Shown here one piece after another: positions 9,780-18,204 of a stretch of 43,691 nucleotides of DNA (positions are counted from its first letter, which is position 1; every line of letters begins with the position of its first letter). Location of the stretch: assembly GCA_023265175.1 (NCBI GenBank), contig JAHFUI010000001.1, positions 18,599 through 62,289 on the forward strand, given 5' to 3'. The notes under the pieces are model-generated. The model saw only the letters and a list, made by a program, of their open reading frames with translations. It had not been told where the DNA came from and made no database searches. A program made the translations under genes and the position numbers. The DNA is from Acidobacteriota bacterium (GTDB lineage: Bacteria > Acidobacteriota > Vicinamibacteria > Vicinamibacterales > CAVVIG01).

Positions 9780-10985
9780 ATGAGCCGACTGATCGACGCG
9801 CTGCGGCGGACCGGCGGCACGCGGCTTCTGTCGAGCCGTCAGCAAGCGGTGCCGCCCAACGCGCACGCGGATACCGTGCTCGCGGCGCTTGGATATTCGC
9901 CCGAGAAGCGCCGGTGCGGCTGGTCGCGTCGCACTCTGTATATCTTCGCGGCCGCGGCGACGATGCTGCTTGGGGTTGGCGGATGGGTGATGGTGAACGT
10001 GTACGGGCTCTACTCCCGGGCGCCGCTAGGTCGAAGTATCGGACGCGTGCCGAGCACAGCTGCTCCTCAGGTGGCGACCCGCTCTCCGGAGCCAGTCCCG
10101 GTAGAAGCGGACGCGACACCAACGCCGCCTGGTATCGCGGCGGCATCCGAGCCGCCAATCGCCCAGTTCATCCCTGCTCGTAGCGCTCCGATCGAGGACG
10201 TCGCCCGGCAGTCGACAGTCGGCAGGCGGCAGGCGCCAGGCGGCAGGCGCCAGGCGGCAGGCGCCAGGCGGCAGTTGGCAGTCGCCAGTCGGCAGTCGGC
10301 AGGCGCCAGTCGTCAGGCGGAAGTCCCTGCTGCGCGTGCGCCTCAGACGCCCGCGCCGCTTGCCGCGTCATCGTCCCCGGGGGCGCCGGCCGGAGCGTCT
10401 GCGGTGTCAGACGAGGACCACTTCAGGCTCGCGGTCTATTACCAGCGCGCCGGCGATTTCGACACTGCGCTCACGCACTACCGCGCGCTGCTGCAGCGCA
10501 ACGAGCTGAACGCCGAAGCGCACAACAATCTTGGCCTGCTGTATCAGCAGAAAGGGCAGCTCGATCAGGCGATTCCGCAGTTTCAGCGGGCGATCCTCAT
10601 CGATCCGAAGTACGCGAAGGCGCACAACAACCTCGGTGTCGCGCTTTTGCGGTCGGGCAACGCCGACGCCGCGGCGACCGAGTTTCAGGCGATTCTGGCG
10701 GGGGATCCGAAAGACGTCGATGCGCTCGTGAATCTGGCGCTGGCGTTCAAGGCGGCGGGGAGTCCGGGCAAAGCGCAGGAGACGCTGCTGCGGGCCATTG
10801 CCGTGCGCTCGACGAGCGCCGCCGCGCACTACAACCTCGCGTTACTGTACGAGCAGGATCAGGAGATGGCGAGCGCGATCGACCACTACCGCGCGTTTCT
10901 GACCCACGCCGGCGTCGAATACGCCAACCTCACCGGCGATGTGCGCAAGCGTGTCGAGACGCTGAGCGCGCGGCTCGTTCCCTAA
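9780..10985 (+). CDS. mshN: MshN-like membrane-anchored TPR protein
   Basis: A 401-residue protein that begins MSRLIDALRR, the usual opening of this group. It has one membrane helix (about 52-74), a Pro/Ala-rich periplasmic linker (80-208) and at least four tetratricopeptide repeats (about 209-375, with AEAHNNLGLLYQQKG and AKAHNNLGVALLRSG). The linker contains residues about 143-179 encoded by a degenerate heptamer array (RRQAPGG-type repeats), which looks like a repeat invasion of a tolerant region. ATG 9780 follows the ATPase stop by one base. It presumably scaffolds pilus or secretion assembly; the name MshN rests on position and architecture. Confidence 0.83.
   Translation: MSRLIDALRRTGGTRLLSSRQQAVPPNAHADTVLAALGYSPEKRRCGWSRRTLYIFAAAATMLLGVGGWVMVNVYGLYSRAPLGRSIGRVPSTAAPQVATRSPEPVPVEADATPTPPGIAAASEPPIAQFIPARSAPIEDVARQSTVGRRQAPGGRRQAAGARRQLAVASRQSAGASRQAEVPAARAPQTPAPLAASSSPGAPAGASAVSDEDHFRLAVYYQRAGDFDTALTHYRALLQRNELNAEAHNNLGLLYQQKGQLDQAIPQFQRAILIDPKYAKAHNNLGVALLRSGNADAAATEFQAILAGDPKDVDALVNLALAFKAAGSPGKAQETLLRAIAVRSTSAAAHYNLALLYEQDQEMASAIDHYRAFLTHAGVEYANLTGDVRKRVETLSARLVP
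10207..10320. repeat. Heptamer tandem array 3, inside the TPR gene
   Basis: About 16 degenerate heptamers of the forms CAGTCGG, CAGGCGG, CAGGCGC and CAGTTGG on the plus strand, all within the linker-coding part of the mshN-like gene. It is more diverged than the other arrays and uses GGCGCCA/GGCGGCA alternation, so it is probably older. The reading orientation is again the one free of stop codons. Confidence 0.93.
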
Positions 10986-10992
10986 CGGGCTG

Positions 10993-11325
10993 CTAAGTCG
11001 CACGATCAGCGCCGCCGCGCCCCGCGCGTAGCTCGACGATGTTCCGCAGCGGCCAGGCGGAGAGGCGCGGGCCGATCGGGAAGTTCTCCGTCCCGGAATG
11101 ACAATCCCAACAGCGCACGACGCGCGCGGTCAGCATCACCGTCTCCGACTCCAGCTCGAATTCCACCGCGACCTGATGATTGGGCGCCTGCGGGCGCGCC
11201 GCGTGTACGAGCGCGCCGGTCTCGCTCACCTCGACGAGATGCCCGTCGTGACGGCCCATGCGAACTCGATGCGGCGACACGCGGACGCGCACGGCCCGGC
11301 GCCGCTCGATCGTCGCGGCCGTCAA
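10993..11325 (-). CDS. PilZ-domain protein (probable c-di-GMP binding)
   Basis: A 110-residue protein made of little more than one PilZ domain. The N-terminal arginine motif is present (RRRAVRVR, residues 8-15). The second motif reads EVSETG (32-37) instead of the usual D/N-x-S-x-x-G, a conservative change, so binding of c-di-GMP is likely but not certain. It is convergent with the TPR gene, with only 7 bp between the stops. An in-frame extension upstream is not obvious. It fits a cluster where other proteins also suggest c-di-GMP control. Confidence 0.82.
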   Translation of the reverse strand: MTAATIERRRAVRVRVSPHRVRMGRHDGHLVEVSETGALVHAARPQAPNHQVAVEFELESETVMLTARVVRCWDCHSGTENFPIGPRLSAWPLRNIVELRAGRGGADRAT

Positions 11326-11680
11326 CGGCGCCTCGCTTCTCGTTCTTCCCTCGACAGATCACGACCATCATGACGATCACCTCTGGCGTGCCCTCGTCCC
11401 GCGGTCCCGTGACGGGACGCGGCTCAAATTTTCAGAAAACGATGCACCCCCGACTTAGCAAGAGCGTTGCCAACATATGAGGTCTTCCACCGGCCAGCGC
11501 CGAATCGCCGCTCGGTCAGAGACAGGAAACGAACTGCACGCAGTCGCGTGTAGTGCGCGAGGCGGGACGAAAGGTCCTGTGGATGTTCGAGCGTTGCGGC
11601 AACAGACGCAGCGCGGCGCGCGCTACCGGAGTTGTGGCTTCAGCGAAGAGGACGCTTCAAAATTCGGGGGTGATCAGGGA
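11326..11680. other. Gene-free stretch upstream of the PilZ gene
   Basis: About 355 bp without a convincing gene. Short open frames on the plus strand here have no recognisable domains and arginine-rich, shadow-like composition. A small inverted repeat, GTCCCG-TGA-CGGGAC near 11403-11417, could form a hairpin. I see no tRNA, clear promoter or mobile element. Confidence 0.6.
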
Positions 11681-12157
11681 TCAGGGCGCTACGAAAAGAA
11701 TCTTGTACAAGCTGGCGCCTTTGTCGGGGTTCGTGATCAGTAGATCATGCCACGACGCCGATTGCACGAACCCGCGCAGGACGCGCAGGTCGATCGTGCC
11801 GTGCCGCACGCCCTGGGCGGGCAACACAACGCGGACCTCGTAGCGGACCGTGTCGCCGCGCTGGACACCGAGAAACTTCGTGAACTCGACTTCCGCGATC
11901 AACTCGAACGGCAGCTGAAACGTGCCGTCGCTCGAGCGGATGGTGAAAAAGCGATTGCCGGATTCGTTCAGCAGCGTCTCGTCGACGCGGAGATCCGAAA
12001 CCGGGACGAACCAATCCGGCAGGCTGCGATCGGTGAACACCAGCGCGTTGAACTTACGGGCGCGGACCCCCAACTGCGCCGCCGGCCGCGCGGCGATGTC
12101 GCCCGAGAGCGACGTCAGGAGCAGCAAGCAAACGAGGGAGACAGCGTGGGGGCGCAT
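11681..12157 (-). CDS. Secreted protein of unknown function
   Basis: A 158-residue protein with a clear signal peptide (residues 1-23, hydrophobic core VSLVCLLLLTSLSG, likely cut after IAARPAA or shortly before). The mature part is beta-rich with alternating polar/hydrophobic strands (KFNALVF, FFTIRSSDGTFQLPFEL, RYEVRVVLPAQG). No cysteine pair or catalytic motif is seen and I do not recognise a family. It is divergent from the pilin array, sharing the 376-bp intergenic region that holds a hairpin repeat and a sigma-54 site. Confidence 0.65.
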   Translation of the reverse strand: MRPHAVSLVCLLLLTSLSGDIAARPAAQLGVRARKFNALVFTDRSLPDWFVPVSDLRVDETLLNESGNRFFTIRSSDGTFQLPFELIAEVEFTKFLGVQRGDTVRYEVRVVLPAQGVRHGTIDLRVLRGFVQSASWHDLLITNPDKGASLYKILFVAP

Positions 12158-12223
12158 GCGAGCGGGGCCATCTTACGCCGCGCGGCCGCGTGGTTCAAAT
12201 CAACGCCTCACAACCCATTTCAG

Positions 12224-12272
12224 AACCACAAAGGCCACGAAGAACACCAAGAAAACCTTTGTGATCTTTGTG
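12224..12272. repeat. ACCACAAAG-type 9-mer hairpin
   Basis: Tandem 9-bp units (ACCACAAAG, GCCACGAAG, AACACCAAG) are followed by CTTTGTGATCTTTGTG, which can pair back with them. It belongs to the same hairpin family as 4662-4726 and 30025-30104. It lies between the divergent secreted-protein gene and the first pilin gene, about 150 bp upstream of the sigma-54 promoter candidate. Confidence 0.88.
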
Positions 12273-12418
12273 CCGTGTTATTCAACATTATTTGCAGGCT
12301 GCCCAGTCTGGGCCCGCGAGATGAGGCTTCAATTCGTGTCGGTTTGTCCGCGGATCTGACCGAGCGGAATCAACCCAACCAGTTGTCCGCAAGCGACATA
12401 CAGCGCTTGCTCGTGTCA

Positions 12419-12434
12419 GGGCATGGCGATTGCT
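12419..12434 (+). promoter_or_regulatory. Candidate sigma-54 promoter for the pilin array
   Basis: GGGCATGGCGATTGCT has the invariant GG and GC separated by exactly 10 bp and matches TGGCAC-N5-TTGCW at all but two positions. The predicted start, near 12445, lies about 90 bp before the GTG of the first pilin gene. Several TGTC/GACA elements lie just upstream (about 12335-12417), reminiscent of sites reported for PilR-type activators. An NtrC-type activator is encoded at 24931-26346. Confidence 0.65.
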
Positions 12435-12533
12435 CTGTTAGACGACCGTTCAGGCGTCGCGGACGCCCGGGCTGTGGACGGGGCGAGGCCGGCTCGACAT
12501 CCACATCTCGCGAACCAGCACAAGGAGTCAGCG

Positions 12534-13322
12534 GTGCTCACAAGGGTTTCGAACGATCGCGGCATGACCATCATCGAAACGATGGTCATGCTTTCGGTCA
12601 TGTTCATCCTCGCCGGCGTTCTGTCGCCGATCGTGTCTGAATCGATCACAACGGCCAGGGAGGTCAAGGCGAAGAGCGACGCCATCATGCTCGCCACCGC
12701 ACTCATCAATCTCACAAAGGATCTTGGCGCCGATGCCCTGAGCTCGAGTGCCACGACGTCCGGATCGTATGAGGTCAACTCCGCGATCTCCCCGACGAGC
12801 TTCCTCGCGTCGCAAGGCAGAAGCGGTCGCGCCGCGCGTCTGCCGGAGGTGCTCATCAGCGAGGGTACGGACCCGTCCACCACCGATAGCGAAAATACGG
12901 GCAGCGCGCTCAAAGCCCCGATGGTTTCCATGGTTTCACTGAGCGCCATGGGGCAGAAAGCGGCCGATGCGTCGTCGTCGCGGACTCCGCGCTCCAAGTG
13001 GCTGCAGGCCGGACGCGATCTGCTCAACGACTATCTCGTGACCAACACCCATGGCTTTCGGATGCGAAGACCGGGCGAGAACGACGGGTGGAACGGTCCG
13101 TACCTCAGCGCCAAATTGCCCGGCGATCCCTGGGGCAACCGCTACATGATCAACTCCTCCTGGCTCGACGGAGGCGCGACCGCGTCCGACGCAGCCGGGA
13201 ATCTCCGCAGCGCGGTCTATGTCGTGTCGGCCGGCGCAAACGGCATCATCGAGACGCCGTTCAACCAGCCGATCACCGACGCGAAGGCGTACGGCGACGA
13301 CATCGTCGTGCGGATTCAGTGA
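12534..13322 (+). CDS. Prepilin-type GspG-like protein, array member 1
   Basis: A 262-residue prepilin. The leader is 10 residues ending RG, then the mature start MTIIE with the required glutamate at +5 and a hydrophobic assembly helix. The GspG-type C-terminal segment begins DPWGNRYMIN at residue 198 and ends in a GDDIVVRIQ tail. It has a long Ser/Thr-rich insert (about residues 65-145) that later members lack. GTG 12534 is chosen because AAGGAG sits six bases before it; upstream frame extension has no pilin character. It is probably the first gene of a sigma-54-driven transcript. The stop overlaps the next ATG by one base (TGATG). Confidence 0.85.
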   Translation: MLTRVSNDRGMTIIETMVMLSVMFILAGVLSPIVSESITTAREVKAKSDAIMLATALINLTKDLGADALSSSATTSGSYEVNSAISPTSFLASQGRSGRAARLPEVLISEGTDPSTTDSENTGSALKAPMVSMVSLSAMGQKAADASSSRTPRSKWLQAGRDLLNDYLVTNTHGFRMRRPGENDGWNGPYLSAKLPGDPWGNRYMINSSWLDGGATASDAAGNLRSAVYVVSAGANGIIETPFNQPITDAKAYGDDIVVRIQ

Positions 13323-13951
13323 TGTCAGGGCTCCTGCGCGATCAGCGTGGACTGACGCTCATCGAGGTCAGCTTGATGCTGCTCGCCAGCGCCACCTTCA
13401 TGGCGGCGCTCGCGCCGTCGATTCGCGCCGTCGTCTTCAAGGCCCAGACAACGGCCGCGACAACCTACATGAATCAAATCGTGACCGCTGTAAACGCATC
13501 GATCGGCACAGTCGGCGAGACCGGATGCCGTCGTTTCAGAAGCAGCGGTGGCTGCAACGGGCCGAACGTGAGCTTGATCGTGACCGACGGCGACATGCCG
13601 ACGAGGTGTGTCGCGGCAACCGGGTGTGGCGGCGGCGTGTCGTCCTGGAACCGTCTCGTCAATGGCACCACGATCGATTTCCTCGAACGACACATCGTCA
13701 CCAACAACCCGGGAGGGAACCCTGCGAATAATTATCCCATCGGCAACTGGAAAGGCGCCTACATGAACGCGCCGATCGATCCGGATCCGTGGGGCAATCG
13801 CTACATGCTCAATGTGGAATACATGAACAACTTCCCTAACAGTGTCTGGGTGCTGTCCGCCGGACCGGACGAGACGATCAGCACGATCTTCACGGCCGTG
13901 TGGCCGGTCGCGGTGGGTGGCGACGATCTGGCCGTCCGGGTGGAGCAATAA
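13322..13951 (+). CDS. Prepilin-type GspG-like protein, array member 2
   Basis: A 209-residue prepilin with a 10-residue leader (MSGLLRDQRG) and mature start LTLIE. Four cysteines at about 69, 78, 96 and 102 could form two disulfides in the globular head. The DPWGNRYMLN segment starts at residue 155 and a SAGPDETI/GGDDLAV ending follows, corresponding to the calcium-site end of GspG proteins. A DFLERHIVTNNPGG stretch is shared with member 3. The start overlaps the previous stop, indicating coupled translation. Among the array it is closest to members 1 and 3. Confidence 0.87.
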   Translation: MSGLLRDQRGLTLIEVSLMLLASATFMAALAPSIRAVVFKAQTTAATTYMNQIVTAVNASIGTVGETGCRRFRSSGGCNGPNVSLIVTDGDMPTRCVAATGCGGGVSSWNRLVNGTTIDFLERHIVTNNPGGNPANNYPIGNWKGAYMNAPIDPDPWGNRYMLNVEYMNNFPNSVWVLSAGPDETISTIFTAVWPVAVGGDDLAVRVEQ

Positions 13952-13952
13952 C

Positions 13953-14651
13953 GTGGTCCGCCGCTCGTCGGAAGCCGGCGTCACGCTCGTCGAGATTACG
14001 ATCGTCCTGCTCTGCATCGCGATTCTGACCGCCGCCGCCGCGCCGGTCGCCTCGCGGACGATCGATCGCGCCAAGCTCGCGCGGGCCGTGAGCGACGAAG
14101 CGGCCATCAAGACGGCTATCACGAACTTTCTGACAGACATGGTGGCCGTTGTCTTCACCAACAACGGCGCCGCGGCCGGCGGGACGACTAGCGTCCTCGT
14201 CAGCGACGGCGACATCCCGACCGAGCCGTGCCCCGGCGCTGTCCCGGCGGCCGACTGCACGGCGTGGAAGGGCGTGGTCGTCACGGTTGCGGCGCCGGCA
14301 GGCGGGGCTCCGTGCAGTACGACGGAGGTGATTGGATCCTGCGTCGATTTCCTCGAGCGACACCTCGTCACGAACACCCCGGCTGGCGGCGCGTACTCAA
14401 CCGTCGCAGCCTGGAAAGGTGCGTACCTTTCCGCGCCGGTCGAGCCAGACCCCTGGGGCAATCGTTACGCGGTGAACACGCAGTTCCTGAAGGCGACGAA
14501 CCCGGCGACGTTGACGTCCAACGACGTCTTCGTGCTCTCAGCCGGACCTGATGAACAGATCGACACGGTCTTCACGAAAAACGGCATCACCCCTGGGGAC
14601 GACGACATCATCAACGTGGTTCGGCGCGACCTCAACGCGACCGTACCGTAA
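13953..14651 (+). CDS. Prepilin-type GspG-like protein, array member 3
   Basis: A 232-residue prepilin. GTG 13953 follows the previous stop by one base and gives a 9-residue leader ending EAG, then VTLVE with Glu+5. Four cysteines lie outside the helix (about 93, 102, 121, 130) in positions recalling member 2, so a disulfide-stabilised head is likely. A DFLERHLVTNTPAGG stretch, DPWGNRYAVN and a VFVLSAGPDEQIDT ending with GDDDIINVV follow. The N-terminal helix is unusually alanine-rich (LTAAAAPVA). Confidence 0.87.
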   Translation: MVRRSSEAGVTLVEITIVLLCIAILTAAAAPVASRTIDRAKLARAVSDEAAIKTAITNFLTDMVAVVFTNNGAAAGGTTSVLVSDGDIPTEPCPGAVPAADCTAWKGVVVTVAAPAGGAPCSTTEVIGSCVDFLERHLVTNTPAGGAYSTVAAWKGAYLSAPVEPDPWGNRYAVNTQFLKATNPATLTSNDVFVLSAGPDEQIDTVFTKNGITPGDDDIINVVRRDLNATVP

Positions 14652-14659
14652 GACCGATC

Positions 14660-15502
14660 ATGAAGACCCATCCATCGACATCCTCCTCGCTGCGCCCCTC
14701 TCGCCTAACAGTCCGTGGTGGGCTGCTAGCTCGGTCGGCGCGCGGCCTGTCGCTGGTCGAGGCGACGATCATTCTGGCGACCGTGTCGATCCTGAGCGCG
14801 ATTTTGGCGCCGACGATCAGCGGCTACATCGACCAGGCGCGCATCGCGCGCGCCCGCGAAGACGTGCGCGTCATCGGCGACGCCATCAACACTTTCATCG
14901 ACGACAACGGGGAGAAGGTGTTTCTGCAGGACGGAGTGGGCGCGGCCGCATTGAACCCGCCGGCGAACCGGCGCGATAACGGCGGCACGAGCTACCGGGT
15001 CAATCTGCTGGTGAGCGACGGCGACGTTCCGACCGGCGCCGCCGGCGTCACCGACGTCGCGTTCTGGCTGCAAGCGGTGAGCGCGACCTTCGTCCAGACG
15101 CTGTCCGATCACCTGATCGAGAACCAGCCGAACGACACGACGGCGAACCGTTATCGGAACCCCAACGACGTGACGACGGCTTCAACGGGTGGGAACATCG
15201 ATTTTGCCCGCACGGAATCGAGCGGCTTCAACGCGCCGTACGCCTGGCGGGGCGCGTACCTCAAGAGCCCGGTGAACGCCGACCCGTGGGGCAACCGCTA
15301 CGCCGTGAACGTCGGCTTCCTCGATCCGTCGCCGACCATCGCCATCGCGAATATCTCGACGGCCGTGGCGAATTACCCGAGGATGGACGTGTTCGTGATC
15401 TCGGCGGGCGGGGACGAGGAAATCGACACCACGCCAGAGCAGGACGGCGCGGTGCCGGGCGACGACGACATCATTTACGTGGTGAGCAGCAATGCCAAGT
15501 AA
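14660..15502 (+). CDS. Prepilin-type GspG-like protein, array member 4
   Basis: A 280-residue prepilin, the longest of the ten. The leader is long (29 residues, Ser/Arg-rich, ending SARG) before LSLVE. The helix is followed by ARAREDVRVIGDAINTFI, a pattern shared with member 5. The head ends with DPWGNRYAVN and VFVISAGGDEEIDT, then GDDDIIYVV. The head contains a NRYRNPNDVTTAS stretch similar to member 5's NRYRIATDMT. It starts 8 bp after member 3 and overlaps member 5 by 11 bp. Confidence 0.87.
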   Translation: MKTHPSTSSSLRPSRLTVRGGLLARSARGLSLVEATIILATVSILSAILAPTISGYIDQARIARAREDVRVIGDAINTFIDDNGEKVFLQDGVGAAALNPPANRRDNGGTSYRVNLLVSDGDVPTGAAGVTDVAFWLQAVSATFVQTLSDHLIENQPNDTTANRYRNPNDVTTASTGGNIDFARTESSGFNAPYAWRGAYLKSPVNADPWGNRYAVNVGFLDPSPTIAIANISTAVANYPRMDVFVISAGGDEEIDTTPEQDGAVPGDDDIIYVVSSNAK

Positions 15503-16238
15503 GCGACTGACGACTGTCGACTGTCAGTCCGAACGAGGTCTGTCGCTCATCGAGGCGACGATCATCCTGGCGGTGATCTCGGTTCTCACGTCGGTCCTGG
15601 CGCCATCGATCAACGACTACATCCAGGAGGCGAAGCAGGCCCGTGCGAAGAAGGACGTCGAGACGATCGGCACTGCGCTCAAGGTCATGCTGAGAGACGT
15701 CGGCGAAACGTGGGTGATGCAGGACGGTAACGGCACGTTGTCGACCGATCCGCCGTCGCACGCGGCTGGCAATCGTGTCGATCTGCTCGTCAGTGCCAGC
15801 GGCAGTATCCCCACCATCGGTCTCGCGCGTTCGTCGGGATCGCCGGACTGGAGCGCCGCGGTCAACGACTTGGGCATTCAAACATTGGACTACCATCTCA
15901 TTCTCAACAAGCCGAGCAATGTCGCGGCGAACCGTTACCGGATCGCGACCGACATGACGATCGGCTTCGACCCGACCGACGGCTCGCAGTTCAACTCCGA
16001 ATTCGCGTGGCGCGGCGCGTATCTGGAGGGACCAACTGGCGCCGATCCCTGGGGCACGCGCTTCGCCGTGAACGCAGAGTATCTGGCGAAGGCGCCCGGC
16101 GGCGCGGCGGGCAACGTGAACGACGTGTTTGTGCTGTGCGCCGGCAGCGATCGGACCACGAATACGCGCTACGACACCGACGGTGTCTCGGCGCTCGGCG
16201 ACGACATCATCTACGTCATTTCGGGGTCGACGCGCTAA
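15492..16238 (+). CDS. Prepilin-type GspG-like protein, array member 5
   Basis: A 248-residue prepilin. The 16-residue leader (ending SERG) contains LTTVDCQS, encoded by a short heptamer array, so part of the leader derives from repeat DNA. The mature start is LSLIE and the helix continues into a Lys-rich KQARAKKDVETIG stretch. The GspG-type end has DPWGTRFAVN and VFVLCAGSDRTTNT followed by LGDDIIYVI. The nearest relative is member 4. After its stop comes a 287-bp gap holding the second sigma-54 candidate. Confidence 0.87.
   Translation: MPSKRLTTVDCQSERGLSLIEATIILAVISVLTSVLAPSINDYIQEAKQARAKKDVETIGTALKVMLRDVGETWVMQDGNGTLSTDPPSHAAGNRVDLLVSASGSIPTIGLARSSGSPDWSAAVNDLGIQTLDYHLILNKPSNVAANRYRIATDMTIGFDPTDGSQFNSEFAWRGAYLEGPTGADPWGTRFAVNAEYLAKAPGGAAGNVNDVFVLCAGSDRTTNTRYDTDGVSALGDDIIYVISGSTR
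15504..15529. repeat. Heptamer tandem array 4 (short), in a prepilin leader
   Basis: About four units of CTGACGA/CTGTCGA on the plus strand, just after the stop of member 4 and inside the leader-coding region of member 5. The orientation is opposite to the other gene-embedded arrays, and the array is short enough that no TGA falls in frame. Confidence 0.8.
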
Positions 16239-16250
16239 GGCGAACCCCAA

Positions 16251-16294
16251 TTTTTGTAGAAATCAGGCCTTCGACGATCATCGTTTTTTGTAGA
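16251..16294 (+). promoter_or_regulatory. Two TTTTTGTAGA elements upstream of a sigma-54 site
   Basis: TTTTTGTAGA at 16251-16260 and TTTTTTGTAGA at 16284-16294 lie about 65-100 bp upstream of the -24/-12 element at 16357. A third copy, TTTTTTGTAG at 18111-18120, lies about 85 bp upstream of the third sigma-54 candidate. Position and recurrence suit enhancer sites for an NtrC-type activator; the sequence itself matches no site I know. Confidence 0.4.
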
Positions 16295-16356
16295 TTTCGC
16301 GGAGCGCCACGGTACGAAATTCGTGTAAGTCGTTGATACAGGTTGCTTCTCGTCGT

Positions 16357-16372
16357 TGGTACTGCAGTTGCT
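16357..16372 (+). promoter_or_regulatory. Candidate sigma-54 promoter before array member 6
   Basis: TGGTACTGCAGTTGCT carries GG-N10-GC and an intact TTGCT -12 half; only one base of the TGGCAC half differs. The predicted start near 16383 would give a leader of about 140 bases before ATG 16526. It is the best -24/-12 match seen in this window. Confidence 0.72.
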
Positions 16373-16525
16373 GTTGGGAAGTCGCGTAAGGGCCCGCTCC
16401 CACAGGAGCAGCGAAAGCAGTCACCCGGCGCTTTCCAGCGCACTGGCGGTGTTGACGGAAACTTGGCGCGGTGGGGGGCCGCAACGGACATGCGCGGAAC
16501 GAATCCCGGCATGTTGGAGGACAGC

Positions 16526-17260
16526 ATGAGACGCAGACTTACCGGACAACGCGGGATGTCACTGGTGGAGGCGACCATCATCCTGATGGTGCTGTCCCTC
16601 CTTACCGCGATGTTCGCGCCCTCACTCGGGGACTACGTGAACGACGCGAAAGACGTGAAGGTGAAAGAAGATCTCGAGGAGATTGGCCTCGCGATCGAGC
16701 GGACTGTCCGCGATACGGGGCAGCCGTTCCTGGAGATCGTGGCTGCCACCGGGACCACCAAGGCCAACCGCGTGGATGTGTTGACCACGGATGGCAACGC
16801 CGCGACGCTCGCCGCCGGCACGACGGCGACGCTGATTCCGGCCAGCACCGCGACGACGGTCGGGCTGACGTGGAATGAGGCGACCAATACCTCGACCTGC
16901 ACGATCCAGTTCATCACCAACGCGACGGTCGCGTATCCGCAGGCCGCCCTGGTCACCAGCTTCGGCGTCGGCGGACCTCGGCTGGGCATCGGCTGGCGCG
17001 GCGCGTATCTGGACCAGTGCGGTCCGGATCCGTGGGGCACGAAGTATTACGCCAATACGATTTTCCTGGGCGTCGCCAGCGACTCGGCGGCCGGGTCGGG
17101 CGAGGGCGCGAAAAGCGGCGGCTGGTCGTTCGACACGATCGTGCTGTCGGCGGGTCGCAACACGGTCATCGACACGAAGATCGACGCGGCCGATGCGAAT
17201 CACGGAACGACGCTCGTCGGCGACGACGTCGCCTACGTCGTGCAGGGTGCGACGCGGTAA
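16526..17260 (+). CDS. Prepilin-type GspG-like protein, array member 6
   Basis: A 244-residue prepilin with a 10-residue leader (MRRRLTGQRG) and mature start MSLVE. The helix is followed by DYVNDAKDVKVKEDLEEIG, then a Thr/Ala-rich head. There are two cysteines, in STCTIQF and DQCGPDPWGTKYY. It ends VLSAGRNTVIDT and GDDVAYVVQGATR. ATG 16526 has TTGGAGG five bases before it; ATG 16511 is a less likely alternative. It is a near-duplicate of member 8 (same length), with a middle segment almost identical in DNA and a strongly diverged 5' third. Confidence 0.87.
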   Translation: MRRRLTGQRGMSLVEATIILMVLSLLTAMFAPSLGDYVNDAKDVKVKEDLEEIGLAIERTVRDTGQPFLEIVAATGTTKANRVDVLTTDGNAATLAAGTTATLIPASTATTVGLTWNEATNTSTCTIQFITNATVAYPQAALVTSFGVGGPRLGIGWRGAYLDQCGPDPWGTKYYANTIFLGVASDSAAGSGEGAKSGGWSFDTIVLSAGRNTVIDTKIDAADANHGTTLVGDDVAYVVQGATR

Positions 17261-17346
17261 CGACGCGCATCCAGAACGAACGCCTCGATGGCCTGTTCCT
17301 TGGCCTGCGAAGCACTAACACGACGTTTCACCGGATGGAGCCTTCG

Positions 17347-17985
17347 ATGCGCAGCTCCGCACGATTCTCCCGGCGCCAGCAGGGTTTCACGCTGATCGAG
17401 CTGACGGTCGTCCTCGCCGTCATCGTGACGCTGGCCCTGATTCTGACTCCGTCGATCACGAACTTCATCAACGACGCACGCGTCGCGCGCGCGCGCAACG
17501 ATACGCAGACGATCGCCGGCGCGGTCATCCAGTTCTACAAGGACAACGGATTTTTCCCGCAGTGGACGGCGGCGGTCAGCGGGGGCCCAGGCACGGCGGC
17601 CAACAAGGTCGATCTGCTGATCAGCCCCGGCAATGTGCCGACCGTCTCGTCGGCCAACACCTGGACGACAGGGACCACCGATACCTTCGCGCACCAGTTG
17701 CTGAATAACACGCCCGCCTACACCGTGAAGAGCGCCACGTCGACGTTCGGCTGGAACGGCCCGTACATGTCATCGGACATCGGCGCCGACGCCTGGAACA
17801 ACCGCTACATGGTGAATACCGGGCTCATCGACACCAGCCAGGGCACCCAGACGCAAGGCGGCGCGACGAAGAGCGCCGTGTGGGTGATCTCGGCGGGACC
17901 CAACGGCCAGCTCGAGACCAGCTACACGCAAGCCGTTACCAGCGCGGTGAGTGCCGCCGACGACATCGCCGTTCGTATTCAGTAA
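17347..17985 (+). CDS. Prepilin-type GspG-like protein, array member 7
   Basis: A 212-residue prepilin of the classic FTLIE type with a 13-residue leader ending QQG. The assembly helix and early head (ITNFINDARVARARNDTQTIAG, then FYKDNGFFPQWTAAVSGG) are nearly the same as in members 9 and 10. The segment usually reading DPWGNRY is DAWNNRYMVN. It ends VWVISAGPNGQLET and ADDIAVRIQ. ATG 17347 is favoured because GGAG lies six bases upstream; ATG 17335 is also in frame. It forms a pair with member 6 that is echoed by the pair 8-9. Confidence 0.88.
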   Translation: MRSSARFSRRQQGFTLIELTVVLAVIVTLALILTPSITNFINDARVARARNDTQTIAGAVIQFYKDNGFFPQWTAAVSGGPGTAANKVDLLISPGNVPTVSSANTWTTGTTDTFAHQLLNNTPAYTVKSATSTFGWNGPYMSSDIGADAWNNRYMVNTGLIDTSQGTQTQGGATKSAVWVISAGPNGQLETSYTQAVTSAVSAADDIAVRIQ

Positions 17986-18204
17986 CAGCGGTACCCTTTC
18001 CTCGTTCAATAACAGCGGCGCCCTTTCCTCGGTCGCCGGAGCCATTACTCGACTTCCCAGGACTACCGGGCTGCGCGCATGTCGCGTAGCCGCTTCTGCA
18101 GCGGCCACTATTTTTTGTAGCCTCATCGCCGGCTCTCCCTTCCACAGCCGTAGATCCAAACCTAAAAATTTAAGTAAAGCATTGATATATATACATATAT
18201 CTAG

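Noticed and set aside
12190-12210. tRNA-like GGTTCAAATC sequence
   Set aside because: The flanking bases do not form a T stem, and no acceptor or anticodon stem can be drawn around it.
16383-16525. Riboswitch in the ~140-base leader of pilin 6
   Set aside because: Some stems can be drawn (GGCGCTTTCCAGCGC region) but nothing matches a known class, so it is not claimed.
17289-17304. Sigma-54-like element before pilin 7
   Set aside because: TGGCCTGTTCCTTGGC has the right length but GG instead of the invariant GC at -12, so it is not listed as a promoter.
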